Below, piece after piece: positions 24,155 through 32,211 of a stretch of DNA of 38,800 nucleotides. Within the stretch, counting starts at the first letter, position 1. Each line of letters opens with the position of its first letter. A program made the translations under genes and the position numbers. The stretch lies in NCBI GenBank assembly GCA_903828255.1, contig CAIKLQ010000616.1:1-38800 (forward strand), written 5' to 3'. This DNA is from an uncultured Verrucomicrobiota bacterium (GTDB lineage: Bacteria > Verrucomicrobiota > Verrucomicrobiia > Limisphaerales > JADLHS01). Below the pieces are notes generated by a model, which was not told the DNA's origin, did not search any database, and saw only the letters and a program-made list of their open reading frames with translations.

Positions 24155-25780
24155 TTACATGTAGAATTTGTATTTCGTTCCGGGCTGAACGTCTTTTGGA
24201 ATTTCCGTCAGAATTTTCCCCACATCGCGCGCGAATCGGATGGTGATGGGAATGCCACTCCCGAAGGCACAGCTATTCCAATTGAGCTTGGTCAGGGCGA
24301 GAATCTCCTGGCAGACCGTTACCGCCGGGGAATCACCGTGATGTTCGATCACCTCCAAGGGGCGAGGAATGCGTTTCCCCGGATAGCTTCTCAGGTAGGG
24401 AATGTAGCCATTGCAATAAACGAGATAATTCCGCCGCCCGAGATGAATCACCGTTCCTCGCAGCGGAGGCCTTTTGCCCACCCGCATAAAACGAGTCTCC
24501 CGCGATTCCAATGCGAGAAAATCGTAGTGGTAGATTCCCGCAAGCGCCTTTCGCATTCCCCGCAGTTCTTCCGGCCAGTAACGGGAAGTCTTGTGGACGA
24601 CAACGCGCTTGGGCGGCGCATTGTGCTGAAGCGTGTAGGACTGGATGGCGCGCGTGAGAAGTTTCTCCGCCCCGTCCTCGCTGAGATGAGGTTTACGGTC
24701 GCGCTCTTTGTTGAACACAGCTTTTTCGCCCTTGAGCACAATGCCTTCGCCCGCACCGAATACCTGCGCCAAGCTGGTTTGCATGTCCGCTCCGATGCGC
24801 GGGCTTTCCTTGAAGAACGAAACGCCGACGTAACAGGTGTTGTCTGGCAGCGATTGCAGTCGCCACGGATTGTTTCCGGCTTTGTAATAAAGCGCGGTGA
24901 AAAGATTCCAGGCTACGGAGGCTGGGTTTGAGTCCTTCAGGGTGCTTTCCCACACCACCTGGGTTGTGAAGCCAGTTCGCATGGCATGGGCTTTCAGCGC
25001 GTGATGGATGTTGAAGAAGCCGTTGAGCGAAGATGAATCCGTCTGATCTGTTGTATCGAAGTCCAGCCCGAGAACCGTCTGCCCGGTCGCGGCTGCTTCG
25101 CGCTCCAATGAGCGCTGGAATCGTTGCTGCGGCGACAGGCGGACTCGCTGGCGTGCGAATACATCACCGATGGCAGCGCACGCGACCTCAACCGAGGGCG
25201 GCATCACCAGAACAACGACATCAGGCGTCGGACTCAAATCTTGCAAGGCAGATAGTTGGTCAACGACAAGTTGCACGACGGCCTCGATTCGTGACTGTTC
25301 TTTGTGCTCCGCCGCCGCTCGCTCAAAAAGTTCCTCGTGGATGACTTTCAAGTGGGACGGATTATCTGCGACAAAGGATGCACGGAATGTGTGGTCGGGG
25401 GAGCAGCCGGGGAAATCGGGGAAACAATGCGGATCAAGCGGCTTCCCGCGCGTGTTGAAACCGGCGGAAATTCGCGACTGACATTTTTGGAGAAAATTGA
25501 GAAAGGTCTGAATGCCGTCACCCGTGCCAATCACCCCAAAGCGTATTGTTTTGATGGTCGCACCCTGCCAGCCAAACGGCCCGTGGCTTTCGAGCCCGGT
25601 TTTCGGATCAACGGATAATGAGCCTTCGCCAAAAACGAGCTTGGGCTCTTCCAGATAAAACGCGCTGAAAGCAGACGGATTGGTGCGGATCAATTCATCG
25701 AGAAATCTTGGTTTACCGTGCCCATCTCTTTGGTGCGAATGCGACCGGTGCGTCGGCTTACTCAAACGAGGTGTCGTCAT
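24155..25780 (-). CDS. Short prokaryotic Argonaute (MID-PIWI), catalytically inactive, SPARTA subunit, 541 aa
   Basis: The N-terminal part has the short-pAgo pattern 'EEPKLVFGEGSLSVDPKTGL'. The PIWI part carries 'NTCYVGVSFFKESPRIGADM' (about 314-333), 'KRVVVHKTSRYWPEELRGM' (391-409), 'LVYCNGYIPYLRSYPG' (453-468) and 'LNWNSCAFGSGIPITIRFAR' near the end. The first catalytic Asp of active PIWI domains is replaced (GVSF at 319-322), so it cannot slice. By family it binds a short guide and its target DNA and activates the partner NADase. The ATG at 25780 has an AAAGGAG box 9 bases upstream and overlaps TIR-APAZ by 23 bases; the longer frame to 26086 lies wholly inside TIR-APAZ. Confidence 0.93.
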   Translation of the reverse strand: MTTPRLSKPTHRSHSHQRDGHGKPRFLDELIRTNPSAFSAFYLEEPKLVFGEGSLSVDPKTGLESHGPFGWQGATIKTIRFGVIGTGDGIQTFLNFLQKCQSRISAGFNTRGKPLDPHCFPDFPGCSPDHTFRASFVADNPSHLKVIHEELFERAAAEHKEQSRIEAVVQLVVDQLSALQDLSPTPDVVVLVMPPSVEVACAAIGDVFARQRVRLSPQQRFQRSLEREAAATGQTVLGLDFDTTDQTDSSSLNGFFNIHHALKAHAMRTGFTTQVVWESTLKDSNPASVAWNLFTALYYKAGNNPWRLQSLPDNTCYVGVSFFKESPRIGADMQTSLAQVFGAGEGIVLKGEKAVFNKERDRKPHLSEDGAEKLLTRAIQSYTLQHNAPPKRVVVHKTSRYWPEELRGMRKALAGIYHYDFLALESRETRFMRVGKRPPLRGTVIHLGRRNYLVYCNGYIPYLRSYPGKRIPRPLEVIEHHGDSPAVTVCQEILALTKLNWNSCAFGSGIPITIRFARDVGKILTEIPKDVQPGTKYKFYM

Positions 25781-27197
25781 CTTCTTCGTCTCCTTTGTCG
25801 GCGTCTTTGCCGTCGGTTTGAATTTCAATGGCAGCTTTTTCAAGGTCAGCGTCATCTTGTGCCAATAGCGCCTTGATTCTGATTTCGTCAAAAGCGACGC
25901 CGCGATCCAATTGGGCCGATGCTGGAATGGGACTGAGGATAATCGGCTTGTCGCCCGTCCTGATCCTGATGGTTTTTTCGTTTTCTGCGAGGACTGCGCC
26001 CCAGAACAGAAGATTCCGCAAGACATCTGGATTTTGTTGCCGACCGCCCCAAAGCAGCGAAAGTTTGCCCGCGTTCTTTCCAGCAACTGTCAGACTGCCG
26101 TCACTGGTAAAAAGATAAAGCGGTTCGACCGACAGAAAGAGCTTTTCACCCACCCGTTTGAATTTGATGCGCGCGGCATGATGAACCCAAAAACTGGTCA
26201 ACGTGGCTGGGTTTTCCTTCTTGGCAGCAACCGTCCTAGCTCGCCCCTCCCGCATTTGCCACTTCCGTTCGGTGTTGTCCTTGCCGGGAGTGAAGAAGAA
26301 ACGCCCTTTGCCGTCCTGCTTGATGTGCTGCAACCAAAGGTGCTTGGACAAGCTCGAATTCAGCAGGGCCATGAGCCAGGTGGTCCGGTCGTCACGAATG
26401 AACCAGTCGTGGCGGGATTCAGGCTTTCCGATGGTGTTAGCGTCAACCGCCTCTATCAGTCGGGTTTCAGGTGCGCTGAGGTTGGCAAAGGTGTAGAGGC
26501 GCTTGTCGCGCAAGATAAACGGCTCGGCCTTGGAAACGACTTCCCAAACCTCCTTCTTTTCCCGGAATTTTGTGGCGGCGCTCCAAATCTGGCTGGGGAG
26601 CGCAACCACGGGGAACAAGTTTGAAAGCAACAGATCCGCCACGTTGTCCGGCAACCAGGAAACTTCAGGTTGCGCTGTGACGGGTAGAATCGGAGCGCTC
26701 GCAGCCAGCGGCGGAAGCCTGCGCCCCCGCTCCTGCGGCAGATTCCGAACCCGGCGAATCAACTCGACGAAACCTCTTTTGAATTCGCCGGGCTTGCGGC
26801 AATCAATGTATCGCAGGTCACGGAATGGGGCGCACAAATCAATGCGTTCTCCGCCATCCGCGCTTCGATCCCGAAGCAGGATTGGAATGAGGCGTCCTTG
26901 AGAATTGTTTGGGTCTTGAGCGACGATGTGCTTCCACTCAAAACGTGGCCAGTCGGCTTTGAGGAATTCAGGCGACAGCACCGCGATGACATGCCGCGCG
27001 GACTTCATGCCTTCGTTCATCCGATCAATCAGGCTTTGTCCGGGGGCGATGTCCCATTTATCGAAGAACGCCGTCAGGTGGCGCGATGCCTCGTTTCCGT
27101 CAATGGTTTCCGACTCGATTTGCTCGACCAGACGCTTGACCCAATCGAGGTCCGCTCCGTTGTAGCAGATGTAAACGTCCTTCTGTTCCATGCTCAT
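25758..27197 (-). CDS. TIR-APAZ effector of a SPARTA system, 479 aa
   Basis: Residues 1-150 form a TIR domain: box 1 'VYICYNGADLDWV', box 2 'FFDKWDIAPGQSL' and the WxxxE motif WPRFE (83-87), whose Glu87 is the expected NAD-cleaving residue. Residues about 180-440 fit the APAZ region that replaces the N/L1/L2 parts of long Argonautes and binds the short pAgo ('LRDKRLYTFANLSAPE', 'HDWFIRDDRTTWLMALLNSS'). The last about 30 residues are strongly acidic (ends DEEDDDTSFE), like the acidic tails of known SPARTA effectors that occupy the nucleic-acid channel in the resting state. When the pAgo meets its target, complexes oligomerise and deplete NAD(P), killing or stalling the cell. Confidence 0.93.
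   Translation of the reverse strand: MSMEQKDVYICYNGADLDWVKRLVEQIESETIDGNEASRHLTAFFDKWDIAPGQSLIDRMNEGMKSARHVIAVLSPEFLKADWPRFEWKHIVAQDPNNSQGRLIPILLRDRSADGGERIDLCAPFRDLRYIDCRKPGEFKRGFVELIRRVRNLPQERGRRLPPLAASAPILPVTAQPEVSWLPDNVADLLLSNLFPVVALPSQIWSAATKFREKKEVWEVVSKAEPFILRDKRLYTFANLSAPETRLIEAVDANTIGKPESRHDWFIRDDRTTWLMALLNSSLSKHLWLQHIKQDGKGRFFFTPGKDNTERKWQMREGRARTVAAKKENPATLTSFWVHHAARIKFKRVGEKLFLSVEPLYLFTSDGSLTVAGKNAGKLSLLWGGRQQNPDVLRNLLFWGAVLAENEKTIRIRTGDKPIILSPIPASAQLDRGVAFDEIRIKALLAQDDADLEKAAIEIQTDGKDADKGDEEDDDTSFE
25790..25796 (-). promoter_or_regulatory. Ribosome binding site of the Argonaute gene
   Basis: AAAGGAG lies 9 bases before the ATG at 25780, within the last codons of TIR-APAZ. It decides the start and shows that the Argonaute is translated from the same message. 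Confidence 0.7.
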
Positions 27198-27211
27198 TGA
27201 ATGCCTGAGTG

Positions 27212-27433
27212 TTAGCCCCTCGGAGGAAACGGGTCGTTCCCGTAGCTGTTTTTGTCTCGAATTTTTCCGTCCTCGCCGTGGATGACGACTTCACTGCGTT
27301 GGTTTTGCGCAATTTCGCGAGCCCGTTCAACGGCTTGGTGCTGCGTCGGATGAACTGATGTGTCGCGGCTGTTGCCTTCGCCAACCACTGCCCATCCACC
27401 CGTTCTTTTGACTACATGTTGATTGATCTTCAT
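27212..27433 (-). CDS. DUF2188 family protein, 73 aa
   Basis: The sequence has the DUF2188 pattern: 'HVVKRTGGWAVVGEGNSRD', 'HPTQHQAVERAREIAQNQ' and 'EVVIHGEDGKIRDKNSYGND'. These are small proteins of unknown function, common on mobile elements. The stop is 14 bases before the TIR-APAZ ATG, so it is very probably the first gene of the SPARTA operon. A role as inhibitor, sensor or chaperone of the toxic effector is possible but not shown. Confidence 0.85.
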   Translation of the reverse strand: MKINQHVVKRTGGWAVVGEGNSRDTSVHPTQHQAVERAREIAQNQRSEVVIHGEDGKIRDKNSYGNDPFPPRG

Positions 27434-27515
27434 GATGATGTTTCGTTTGTTCTCGCTTCCTCGTGCGACTCGCAGAAGAAAGCACTTTTTAATCTTTCGG
27501 TGGAAGAATACGCTG
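27434..27515. promoter_or_regulatory. Divergent promoter region between SPARTA and the WYL regulator
   Basis: Eighty-two bases separate the DUF2188 ATG and the proposed GTG start of the WYL gene. Both promoters and the regulator's operator must be here or just inside the genes. No perfect palindrome is seen; the sequence is AT-richer than its surroundings (ACTTTTTAATCTTTC). Confidence 0.45.
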
Positions 27516-28544
27516 GTGACTGAGACATCCGCTGTCCCTGTGAAAAAAAAGTCGAAAATAATTCAGGCAATCGCCACGCGGCCTCAAGTGGAACGGATGC
27601 ACGCCATTGTTCGTCGGATTCAGAAAGGCGATTACCCAAGCAGGCCGGTTCTGGCAGCGGAGCTTGGTTGGACCACCAGAACGATTCAGCGGGACATTAC
27701 CTTCATGCAAAATCGTGAGGGAATGCCGATTGAATACGATTTCTCCCGACACGGCTATTATCTCACCGAAAAGTTGGCGGACTTTCCGCTTCTCCAGATT
27801 TCGGAGGGTGAAATTGTGGCCTTGTTCGTGGCTCAAAGAGCGATGGCGCAGTATCGAGGAACTCCCTTTGAGCAGCCGCTTCGGGTTGCGTGTGAAAAGC
27901 TGATGGAGGGATTAAAAGGGCAGTTCTCCGTGGCTTGGGGCGATTTGGACTCAGCCATCTCGTTTCGGAATATCGAGACGAACCCGGTGGACATCAGAAT
28001 ATTCAAAGACTTGAGCTTTGCGGTGCAACACAGCCGCGAAGTGGTTTTCGACTACTGCAAGCTGGGAGCAAAACACTTTGAAACTCGAAATCTCCGGCCC
28101 TATCACCTGACTTGCGTCAATTACCAGTGGTATGTTCTTGGCCACGATACGCTGCGCAAGGAAGTGCGACGGTTTGTCCTCGGAAGAATGCAGTCGCTGC
28201 ACGTGCTTGAAACTACATTCTCCCGTCCGAAGCATTTTTCGGCAGACAAGTTTTTTAAGGGCAGTTTCGGCGTATTCTCAGGGGATAAACCGATTGAGAT
28301 TCGGATTTGGTTCAGTTCGTTCGCGGCGCGCCTGGTGCAGGAGCGTCATTGGCATCATTCGCAAGAGATTCAACAACTGGCCAATGACGAAATCGAACTC
28401 AAACTCACGCTCACGAGCATAGTCGAAATATCGCGGTGGATTTTGAGTTGGGGAGATCACGCAAAAGCCCTTGCCCCGGTTGAGCTTGTTGATTCCATCA
28501 AGAAAACACTCCACGAAAGTATCAAGCGCTACGGTGCGGCCTGA
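27516..28544 (+). CDS. WYL-domain transcriptional regulator, 342 aa
   Basis: An N-terminal winged helix-turn-helix ('PVLAAELGWTTRTIQRDITF', then a wing 'FSRHGYYLTE') is followed by a WYL domain with 'LRPYHLTCVNYQWYVLGHD' and 'EVRRFVLGRMQSLHVLE' and a WCX-like C-terminus. WYL regulators often sit beside defence genes and repress them until a nucleic-acid or nucleotide signal appears. The gene is divergent from the SPARTA operon, which makes it the likely controller of the toxic effector. The GTG at 27516 has a GGAAGA-type box before it; the first ATG in frame is at 27597, and a frame open to 27423 would overlap the DUF2188 start. The 3' end is 11 bases from the convergent coupling-ATPase gene. 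Confidence 0.85.
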   Translation: MTETSAVPVKKKSKIIQAIATRPQVERMHAIVRRIQKGDYPSRPVLAAELGWTTRTIQRDITFMQNREGMPIEYDFSRHGYYLTEKLADFPLLQISEGEIVALFVAQRAMAQYRGTPFEQPLRVACEKLMEGLKGQFSVAWGDLDSAISFRNIETNPVDIRIFKDLSFAVQHSREVVFDYCKLGAKHFETRNLRPYHLTCVNYQWYVLGHDTLRKEVRRFVLGRMQSLHVLETTFSRPKHFSADKFFKGSFGVFSGDKPIEIRIWFSSFAARLVQERHWHHSQEIQQLANDEIELKLTLTSIVEISRWILSWGDHAKALAPVELVDSIKKTLHESIKRYGAA

Positions 28545-28555
28545 CTTGCGTTTCG

Positions 28556-30037
28556 TCAGATAATCCTCCGCCAGCGACTGAACCATTTCGCAGTCGTCCC
28601 GTCCGACTCCAGTGGCGGCAGGGTCACGCGCCGGAAGCCGCGTTCGCAGTGGACGAGCACGCACTCGTGGTCGCGGAGATTGCGGAGTTTGTGCGGTTTG
28701 ATTTTGTGTTCCTCGGTTTCGGAGTAGTTCACGTTGCGCTTGCCGGCGCTAAATCCCCAGGAGCGTTTTACGACGCGCTTTTTGCCGATGAAGTCGGCGG
28801 CTTGGACGGCATCCGCTTCATCGGCGGCACGAAAGATGAGGCGGTTGCGGAGATTTAAGATCAGCACTTTAGCTTTGTCGTTGCCCAATGGTGGCACGAG
28901 CGAAGTTGTGCTTTGCGCTGCGGCGACAACCGTTGCGCCTGCTTCGCGGATCACGTCCACACAATTGTAATCACTCGTGCCGTCTTCGCTGGCTGTCATA
29001 AACCGCTGCGCTTCGTCCGCCCAGAGGATGAGTAAATTGTCTTTCGCGCGGTTGGCCTTGGATTTGTCGAATCGGCGCAAGGCGTGATTGTAATAAAGCA
29101 GCTTCAGGAATGTGTTCACATAACGCCGTTCGGTTTGAAATTTCTGGGGCATCGTCGTGAGGATGATTTTGCCTTGGTCAATCGCCGAAAAGTCAAAAGT
29201 GCTTTCGCCGGTGCAAAACACCTCAACGACTTCGGGGGTCAGGAAGTATTGCAGGTAGTTGCCAATGGTTTCACGAACACCGCCAAATTGCTCGGCGGGT
29301 TGGGTGAGGAAACGGTCGGCAAAGTGGGCGTAAACGGCGGCACGGCGTGGTGTTTCGAGGAGGTTTTCGAGATTCTGCATTTCTTCTTCAAGCAGGTCGC
29401 GATTGGACAATAGTTCATACGCGTCGAGCAAAGTCACGGGGCGATTCAATTCAAACAGCATTTCGAGTGCGTGCGCAATGTGCGTCTGTGCCTGGCTTTT
29501 GAAGAAACCTTTGTCTCCGCCCTGGCCGAGACTCGTGGCTGTGTCCACGATGAACTTGGCGTAGGTGGAGAACGGAATACTGCGGTCGCCAGTCAGGTTG
29601 TAGCGATTCGGCGGCGTCCACTGTGCGTCTTTGTCGTCGGCTCGGATTTGCAGATGGATCAAATCGCATTCGCGTCCATAGTGACGAGCCATTGCGGCCA
29701 GTGTTTCCCAATATACGCCTTTCTCATCAACGCACAGTCCGCCCCATTTCGATTCGTTTTGAAACACTTGATGCGCCAGTTGGTTGATGCCGGAACTGGT
29801 TTTGCCAGAGCCGGTGTCGCCCGTGATGAGCCAGCCGCGGCAAAACTGGTTTCGCTTCCATTTCAAACCACCGAGTCGCGCGACGCAACTATTGCGGTTT
29901 CGAGGGACGAATAATAGCCAAGCTGCGATGAGTGCCAGAAGAATCCCACCAGCTACCAAGAAGTGTTGCGGATGTCTCAACGCGAGCATGAGGTCTGGCG
30001 GCATTATCGGGCTGAACGGCACGAGATCGAATTTCAT
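28556..30037 (-). CDS. TraD/VirD4-like membrane-anchored conjugation ATPase, 493 aa
   Basis: An N-terminal TM segment (about 25-45) precedes the P-loop GDTGSGKTS (73-81) and Walker B ILWADEAQRF (337-346). The sequence between and after ('LCVDEKGVYWETLAAMARHY', 'VVAAAQSTTSLVPPLGNDKA') fits the type IV coupling protein / TraD family, which brings relaxase-bound DNA to a mating channel. At 493 aa it is shorter than typical TraD. The ATG at 30037 has a GGGAGGG box 7 bases upstream and overlaps the previous stop (ATGA); the frame open to 30265 overlaps that gene. Confidence 0.82.
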   Translation of the reverse strand: MKFDLVPFSPIMPPDLMLALRHPQHFLVAGGILLALIAAWLLFVPRNRNSCVARLGGLKWKRNQFCRGWLITGDTGSGKTSSGINQLAHQVFQNESKWGGLCVDEKGVYWETLAAMARHYGRECDLIHLQIRADDKDAQWTPPNRYNLTGDRSIPFSTYAKFIVDTATSLGQGGDKGFFKSQAQTHIAHALEMLFELNRPVTLLDAYELLSNRDLLEEEMQNLENLLETPRRAAVYAHFADRFLTQPAEQFGGVRETIGNYLQYFLTPEVVEVFCTGESTFDFSAIDQGKIILTTMPQKFQTERRYVNTFLKLLYYNHALRRFDKSKANRAKDNLLILWADEAQRFMTASEDGTSDYNCVDVIREAGATVVAAAQSTTSLVPPLGNDKAKVLILNLRNRLIFRAADEADAVQAADFIGKKRVVKRSWGFSAGKRNVNYSETEEHKIKPHKLRNLRDHECVLVHCERGFRRVTLPPLESDGTTAKWFSRWRRII

Positions 30038-30405
30038 GGCCACACCCTCCCGATGAGATAACCGGCCAGCAGTGCGGCGAGCGTGGCGAAGATCGCGGCG
30101 GCGCGGGTGATTCTTGCGGCGCGGTGAGCCGGTGGCTGGTTTCGCAGCGCCTCCAGCAAAGCGGATGATTGAACCTGAAATGTCCGCGCGGCGTCGGCGA
30201 TCTTGCCGATGTCCGCACGAAACTCGCCAAACGCGGGAATTTCCCGGCGTCGAATCTGATCCCAATGCTGCTGGTGGATTCGGAACAATTCGACAAGCAA
30301 CGTCACCGCGTCGTCCTCTCGCAGCCGATGTTTATCGCGCCACTCGGCAACGGCCTTGGTGAATTCCTCGTCGAAGTCAGGCTGTTCTGTGCTTGGTTTG
30401 GACAT
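30034..30405 (-). CDS. Small protein with C-terminal TM helix, 123 aa
   Basis: About 100 residues of charged, mainly helical sequence (starting MSKPSTEQPDFDEEFTKAVA) are followed by one C-terminal TM segment (101-120, 'RAAAIFATLAALLAGYLIGR'), so it is tail-anchored with a cytoplasmic domain. Its ATG shares one base with the ParA stop (TAATG) and its stop overlaps the coupling ATPase start (ATGA). A partner of that ATPase at the membrane is the natural guess. No family recognised. Confidence 0.7.
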   Translation of the reverse strand: MSKPSTEQPDFDEEFTKAVAEWRDKHRLREDDAVTLLVELFRIHQQHWDQIRRREIPAFGEFRADIGKIADAARTFQVQSSALLEALRNQPPAHRAARITRAAAIFATLAALLAGYLIGRVWP

Positions 30406-31097
30406 TACTTTGAAGGCAGTAGCTGGTTGGCGGCAGTTTCGACTTCAGCGTAAAACCTGCGCTGCCACGTTTGGAGTCGTTGCCTGTCGAGCAGGCTGAA
30501 CGCGGGATGTTTCGCCGCCGCTGTGATGGTCAGATTCTCGGCGTTAAGCGCCTCTACCAGCCAGTCCTGCATCCGGCTCATGCCGATTTCCCGCGCGCCG
30601 AACTTGTCTTTGAGCAGCGCACGAACCTCACACGTTTCAAAGATTGTGAAACTGTCGCTGTGCGCGGCATTGCGGACGACGACGTAGCCGCACTTGTCTG
30701 CAAACTCGTCGGTGAGCCGCTGGATTTGTTCCACGCTGTCCGACTCGTGGTTAACCGGCATCACGAGCGTGAGCTTCGCGCCGAGTGCGGACAGAACGGC
30801 GAACAGGTCAATCTCGGCGAAGAATTCAATGAACAGGTCGGTGGATGCGGCACGGCAGTCCATCACGACAAGATTTGCCTTTTCCAACGCGGCAAAAATG
30901 CCGTCGAGAGCGCGTCGTTTGGACAAGTCTAGGAAGCGGGTGTCGGGATGAAACCGTTTCAAGGTCGAGTTCTCGTTGTCGCTGTCAATCGCGACATGGG
31001 CAATGCCCTTGTCTTTGAGATACTGGACGAAGTTGACGGCAAAGAAGCTTTTGCCAACGCCGCCTTTGCCGTTAAGGATGAGAATCAGTCTTTTCAT
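30405..31097 (-). CDS. ParA/MinD-like P-loop ATPase, 230 aa
   Basis: The deviant Walker A KGGVGKS is at residues 11-17 with the signature lysine, and the Walker A' / B region 'ANLVVMDCRAAS' follows. The C-terminal half is typical of small ParA-like ATPases found in mobilisation operons, in which they either segregate the element or help load the relaxosome. The start overlaps the preceding HTH-like gene by 26 bases. A long degenerate hexamer array lies upstream of the operon and may be its partition site. Confidence 0.85.
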   Translation of the reverse strand: MKRLILILNGKGGVGKSFFAVNFVQYLKDKGIAHVAIDSDNENSTLKRFHPDTRFLDLSKRRALDGIFAALEKANLVVMDCRAASTDLFIEFFAEIDLFAVLSALGAKLTLVMPVNHESDSVEQIQRLTDEFADKCGYVVVRNAAHSDSFTIFETCEVRALLKDKFGAREIGMSRMQDWLVEALNAENLTITAAAKHPAFSLLDRQRLQTWQRRFYAEVETAANQLLPSK

Positions 31098-31503
31098 TGT
31101 TTTGCGGGGTGAGTTTGCGGATTTGGGCTATTCGCGGTCCGCGTGGACGATCTGCGGCAGCCTCGGGGTTGGGAGGCTCGCCGGGCGCAGAGGTGGCTGG
31201 CGCAGGAAGAACGAACTTGGTTTCACCTTGGGGTTCGACGGCGGGAAGCCGTTTCTTGGGAGTGCGGCGGTGTGGCCGAATGGTTTCGCCCAGCACTTCG
31301 TGACAGAAATCAGCGATGGCCGTCTTGCCCGCTGGCAGACAGTGTTGTGTGAGCAATTCAGCGATGGCGCGGAACGAAGCCCTTCTCTGCCGCAACTCGA
31401 CAATGACATCCTTGGCCGGCAGCAAGTTCTCGAACTTCTGTTGGTGACGCGGCGTAAATTCCGACACCGCTTTGCGGACATCGTTTGGATCAAATGCGGA
31501 CAT
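31072..31503 (-). CDS. HTH-like DNA-binding protein heading the ParA operon, 143 aa
   Basis: From the ATG at 31503 the product reads MSAFDPNDVRKAVSEFTPRH, then a helical region 'RASFRAIAELLTQHCLPAGK' and 'TAIADFCHEVLGE' that has the spacing of a helix-turn-helix, and a Pro/Ala-rich, basic tail. A frame open to 31719 continues into the hexamer repeats and gives Arg/Val/Pro low-complexity sequence, which I take as an artefact. Position directly between the repeat array and ParA suggests a centromere-binding or auto-repressing adaptor. Inference only. Confidence 0.6.
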   Translation of the reverse strand: MSAFDPNDVRKAVSEFTPRHQQKFENLLPAKDVIVELRQRRASFRAIAELLTQHCLPAGKTAIADFCHEVLGETIRPHRRTPKKRLPAVEPQGETKFVLPAPATSAPGEPPNPEAAADRPRGPRIAQIRKLTPQNNEKTDSHP

Positions 31504-31930
31504 GCGCGGATAATGTCTGGAGATGAATCGTCCGTAGTGCGGACGCGATGCAACCGTGACCCGGACATGTGGCGGATTCAACGCGGTCGCAGACTGTCCG
31601 CGAACACGGACTGGATAAGGTCGTGGTCTGTGCGCGGCTGCGGACTGGACGCGGACACGAATAGTTCGAGGACACGGGCTGGGTGCGGACATTCGCGGCC
31701 CGGACACGGACGCGGACAAGGACTGACTGCGGACGCGTATGCGGGCATGGCCAGGACACGGTTACGGACTGTCCACGGTCACGGGCACGGAGCGGATGCG
31801 GACTGGTTTCGGACTGGCCGCGGTCACGGACTGGACACGGCCACGGCCGGCTGGCCGGGCAATGGCGCGGACAACTCGCGTCCAAACCGCGTCCACTTCG
31901 CGGACGCAAAACCCTTCGCTGGCGAAGGAG
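31504..31930. repeat. Degenerate hexamer array (GTCCGN / NCGGAC), about 430 bases
   Basis: Over 400 bases are built from variants of CGGACN in 6-base phase (plus strand), for example 'CGGACACGGACGCGGACAAG' at 31701-31720, with about 15 perfect CGGAC copies and many one-off variants such as CGGTCAC and CGGGCAC. It lies upstream of the HTH-ParA operon. Because the repeat lacks stop codons, long false open frames cross it on both strands. Candidate roles are a partition site, binding array for the HTH protein, or part of the transfer origin. Confidence 0.75.
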
Positions 31931-31946
31931 TAAGGCTTGTCCTGTC

Positions 31947-32201
31947 TTAAACATGATGAGAAACACACTGCCTCCCCTGTTGCAGCATTTCGTTACGCCA
32001 GGACTCCAATTGCGCGGCGACAGTTTCGATGCGTGTGGTTTGTTCAATCGTCCGGGCTTCAATGCGGCCAGGTTGTCGGTCGTGAAGCTGTGAGTCGGAC
32101 GATTCGATCATCGTGTTGACGGCGTTGTGATTGATGTGTTCGCCAAGTTTTTTCAGCACCTCGATGGCGGTGCGGATTTGGGCTGTGGATGGAGTTTGCA
32201 T
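31947..32201 (-). CDS. Small helical hypothetical protein, 84 aa
   Basis: The product (MQTPSTAQIRTAIEVLKKLG...) is largely helical and charged, with a likely coiled coil (about 48-75, 'RTIEQTTRIETVAAQLESWR'). It follows the next upstream gene by 10 bases and is placed between the relaxase promoter region and the hexamer array. It might be a relaxosome accessory protein. Family not recognised. Confidence 0.55.
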   Translation of the reverse strand: MQTPSTAQIRTAIEVLKKLGEHINHNAVNTMIESSDSQLHDRQPGRIEARTIEQTTRIETVAAQLESWRNEMLQQGRQCVSHHV

Positions 32202-32211
32202 AATCAGATGT

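Noticed and set aside
24155-25780. Active long Argonaute nuclease
   Set aside because: The protein lacks the N and PAZ domains and the first catalytic Asp (GVSF in its place), and the TIR-APAZ partner defines it as a short pAgo.
31504-31930. CRISPR array or classical plasmid iterons
   Set aside because: The repeat unit is 6 bases and degenerate, without constant spacers; no cas genes; units are far shorter than iterons of about 17-22 bases.
30976-31950. 324-aa open frame on the plus strand across the ParA start and the hexamer array
   Set aside because: It is antisense to two supported genes, and its second half is the low-complexity translation of a stop-free hexamer repeat.
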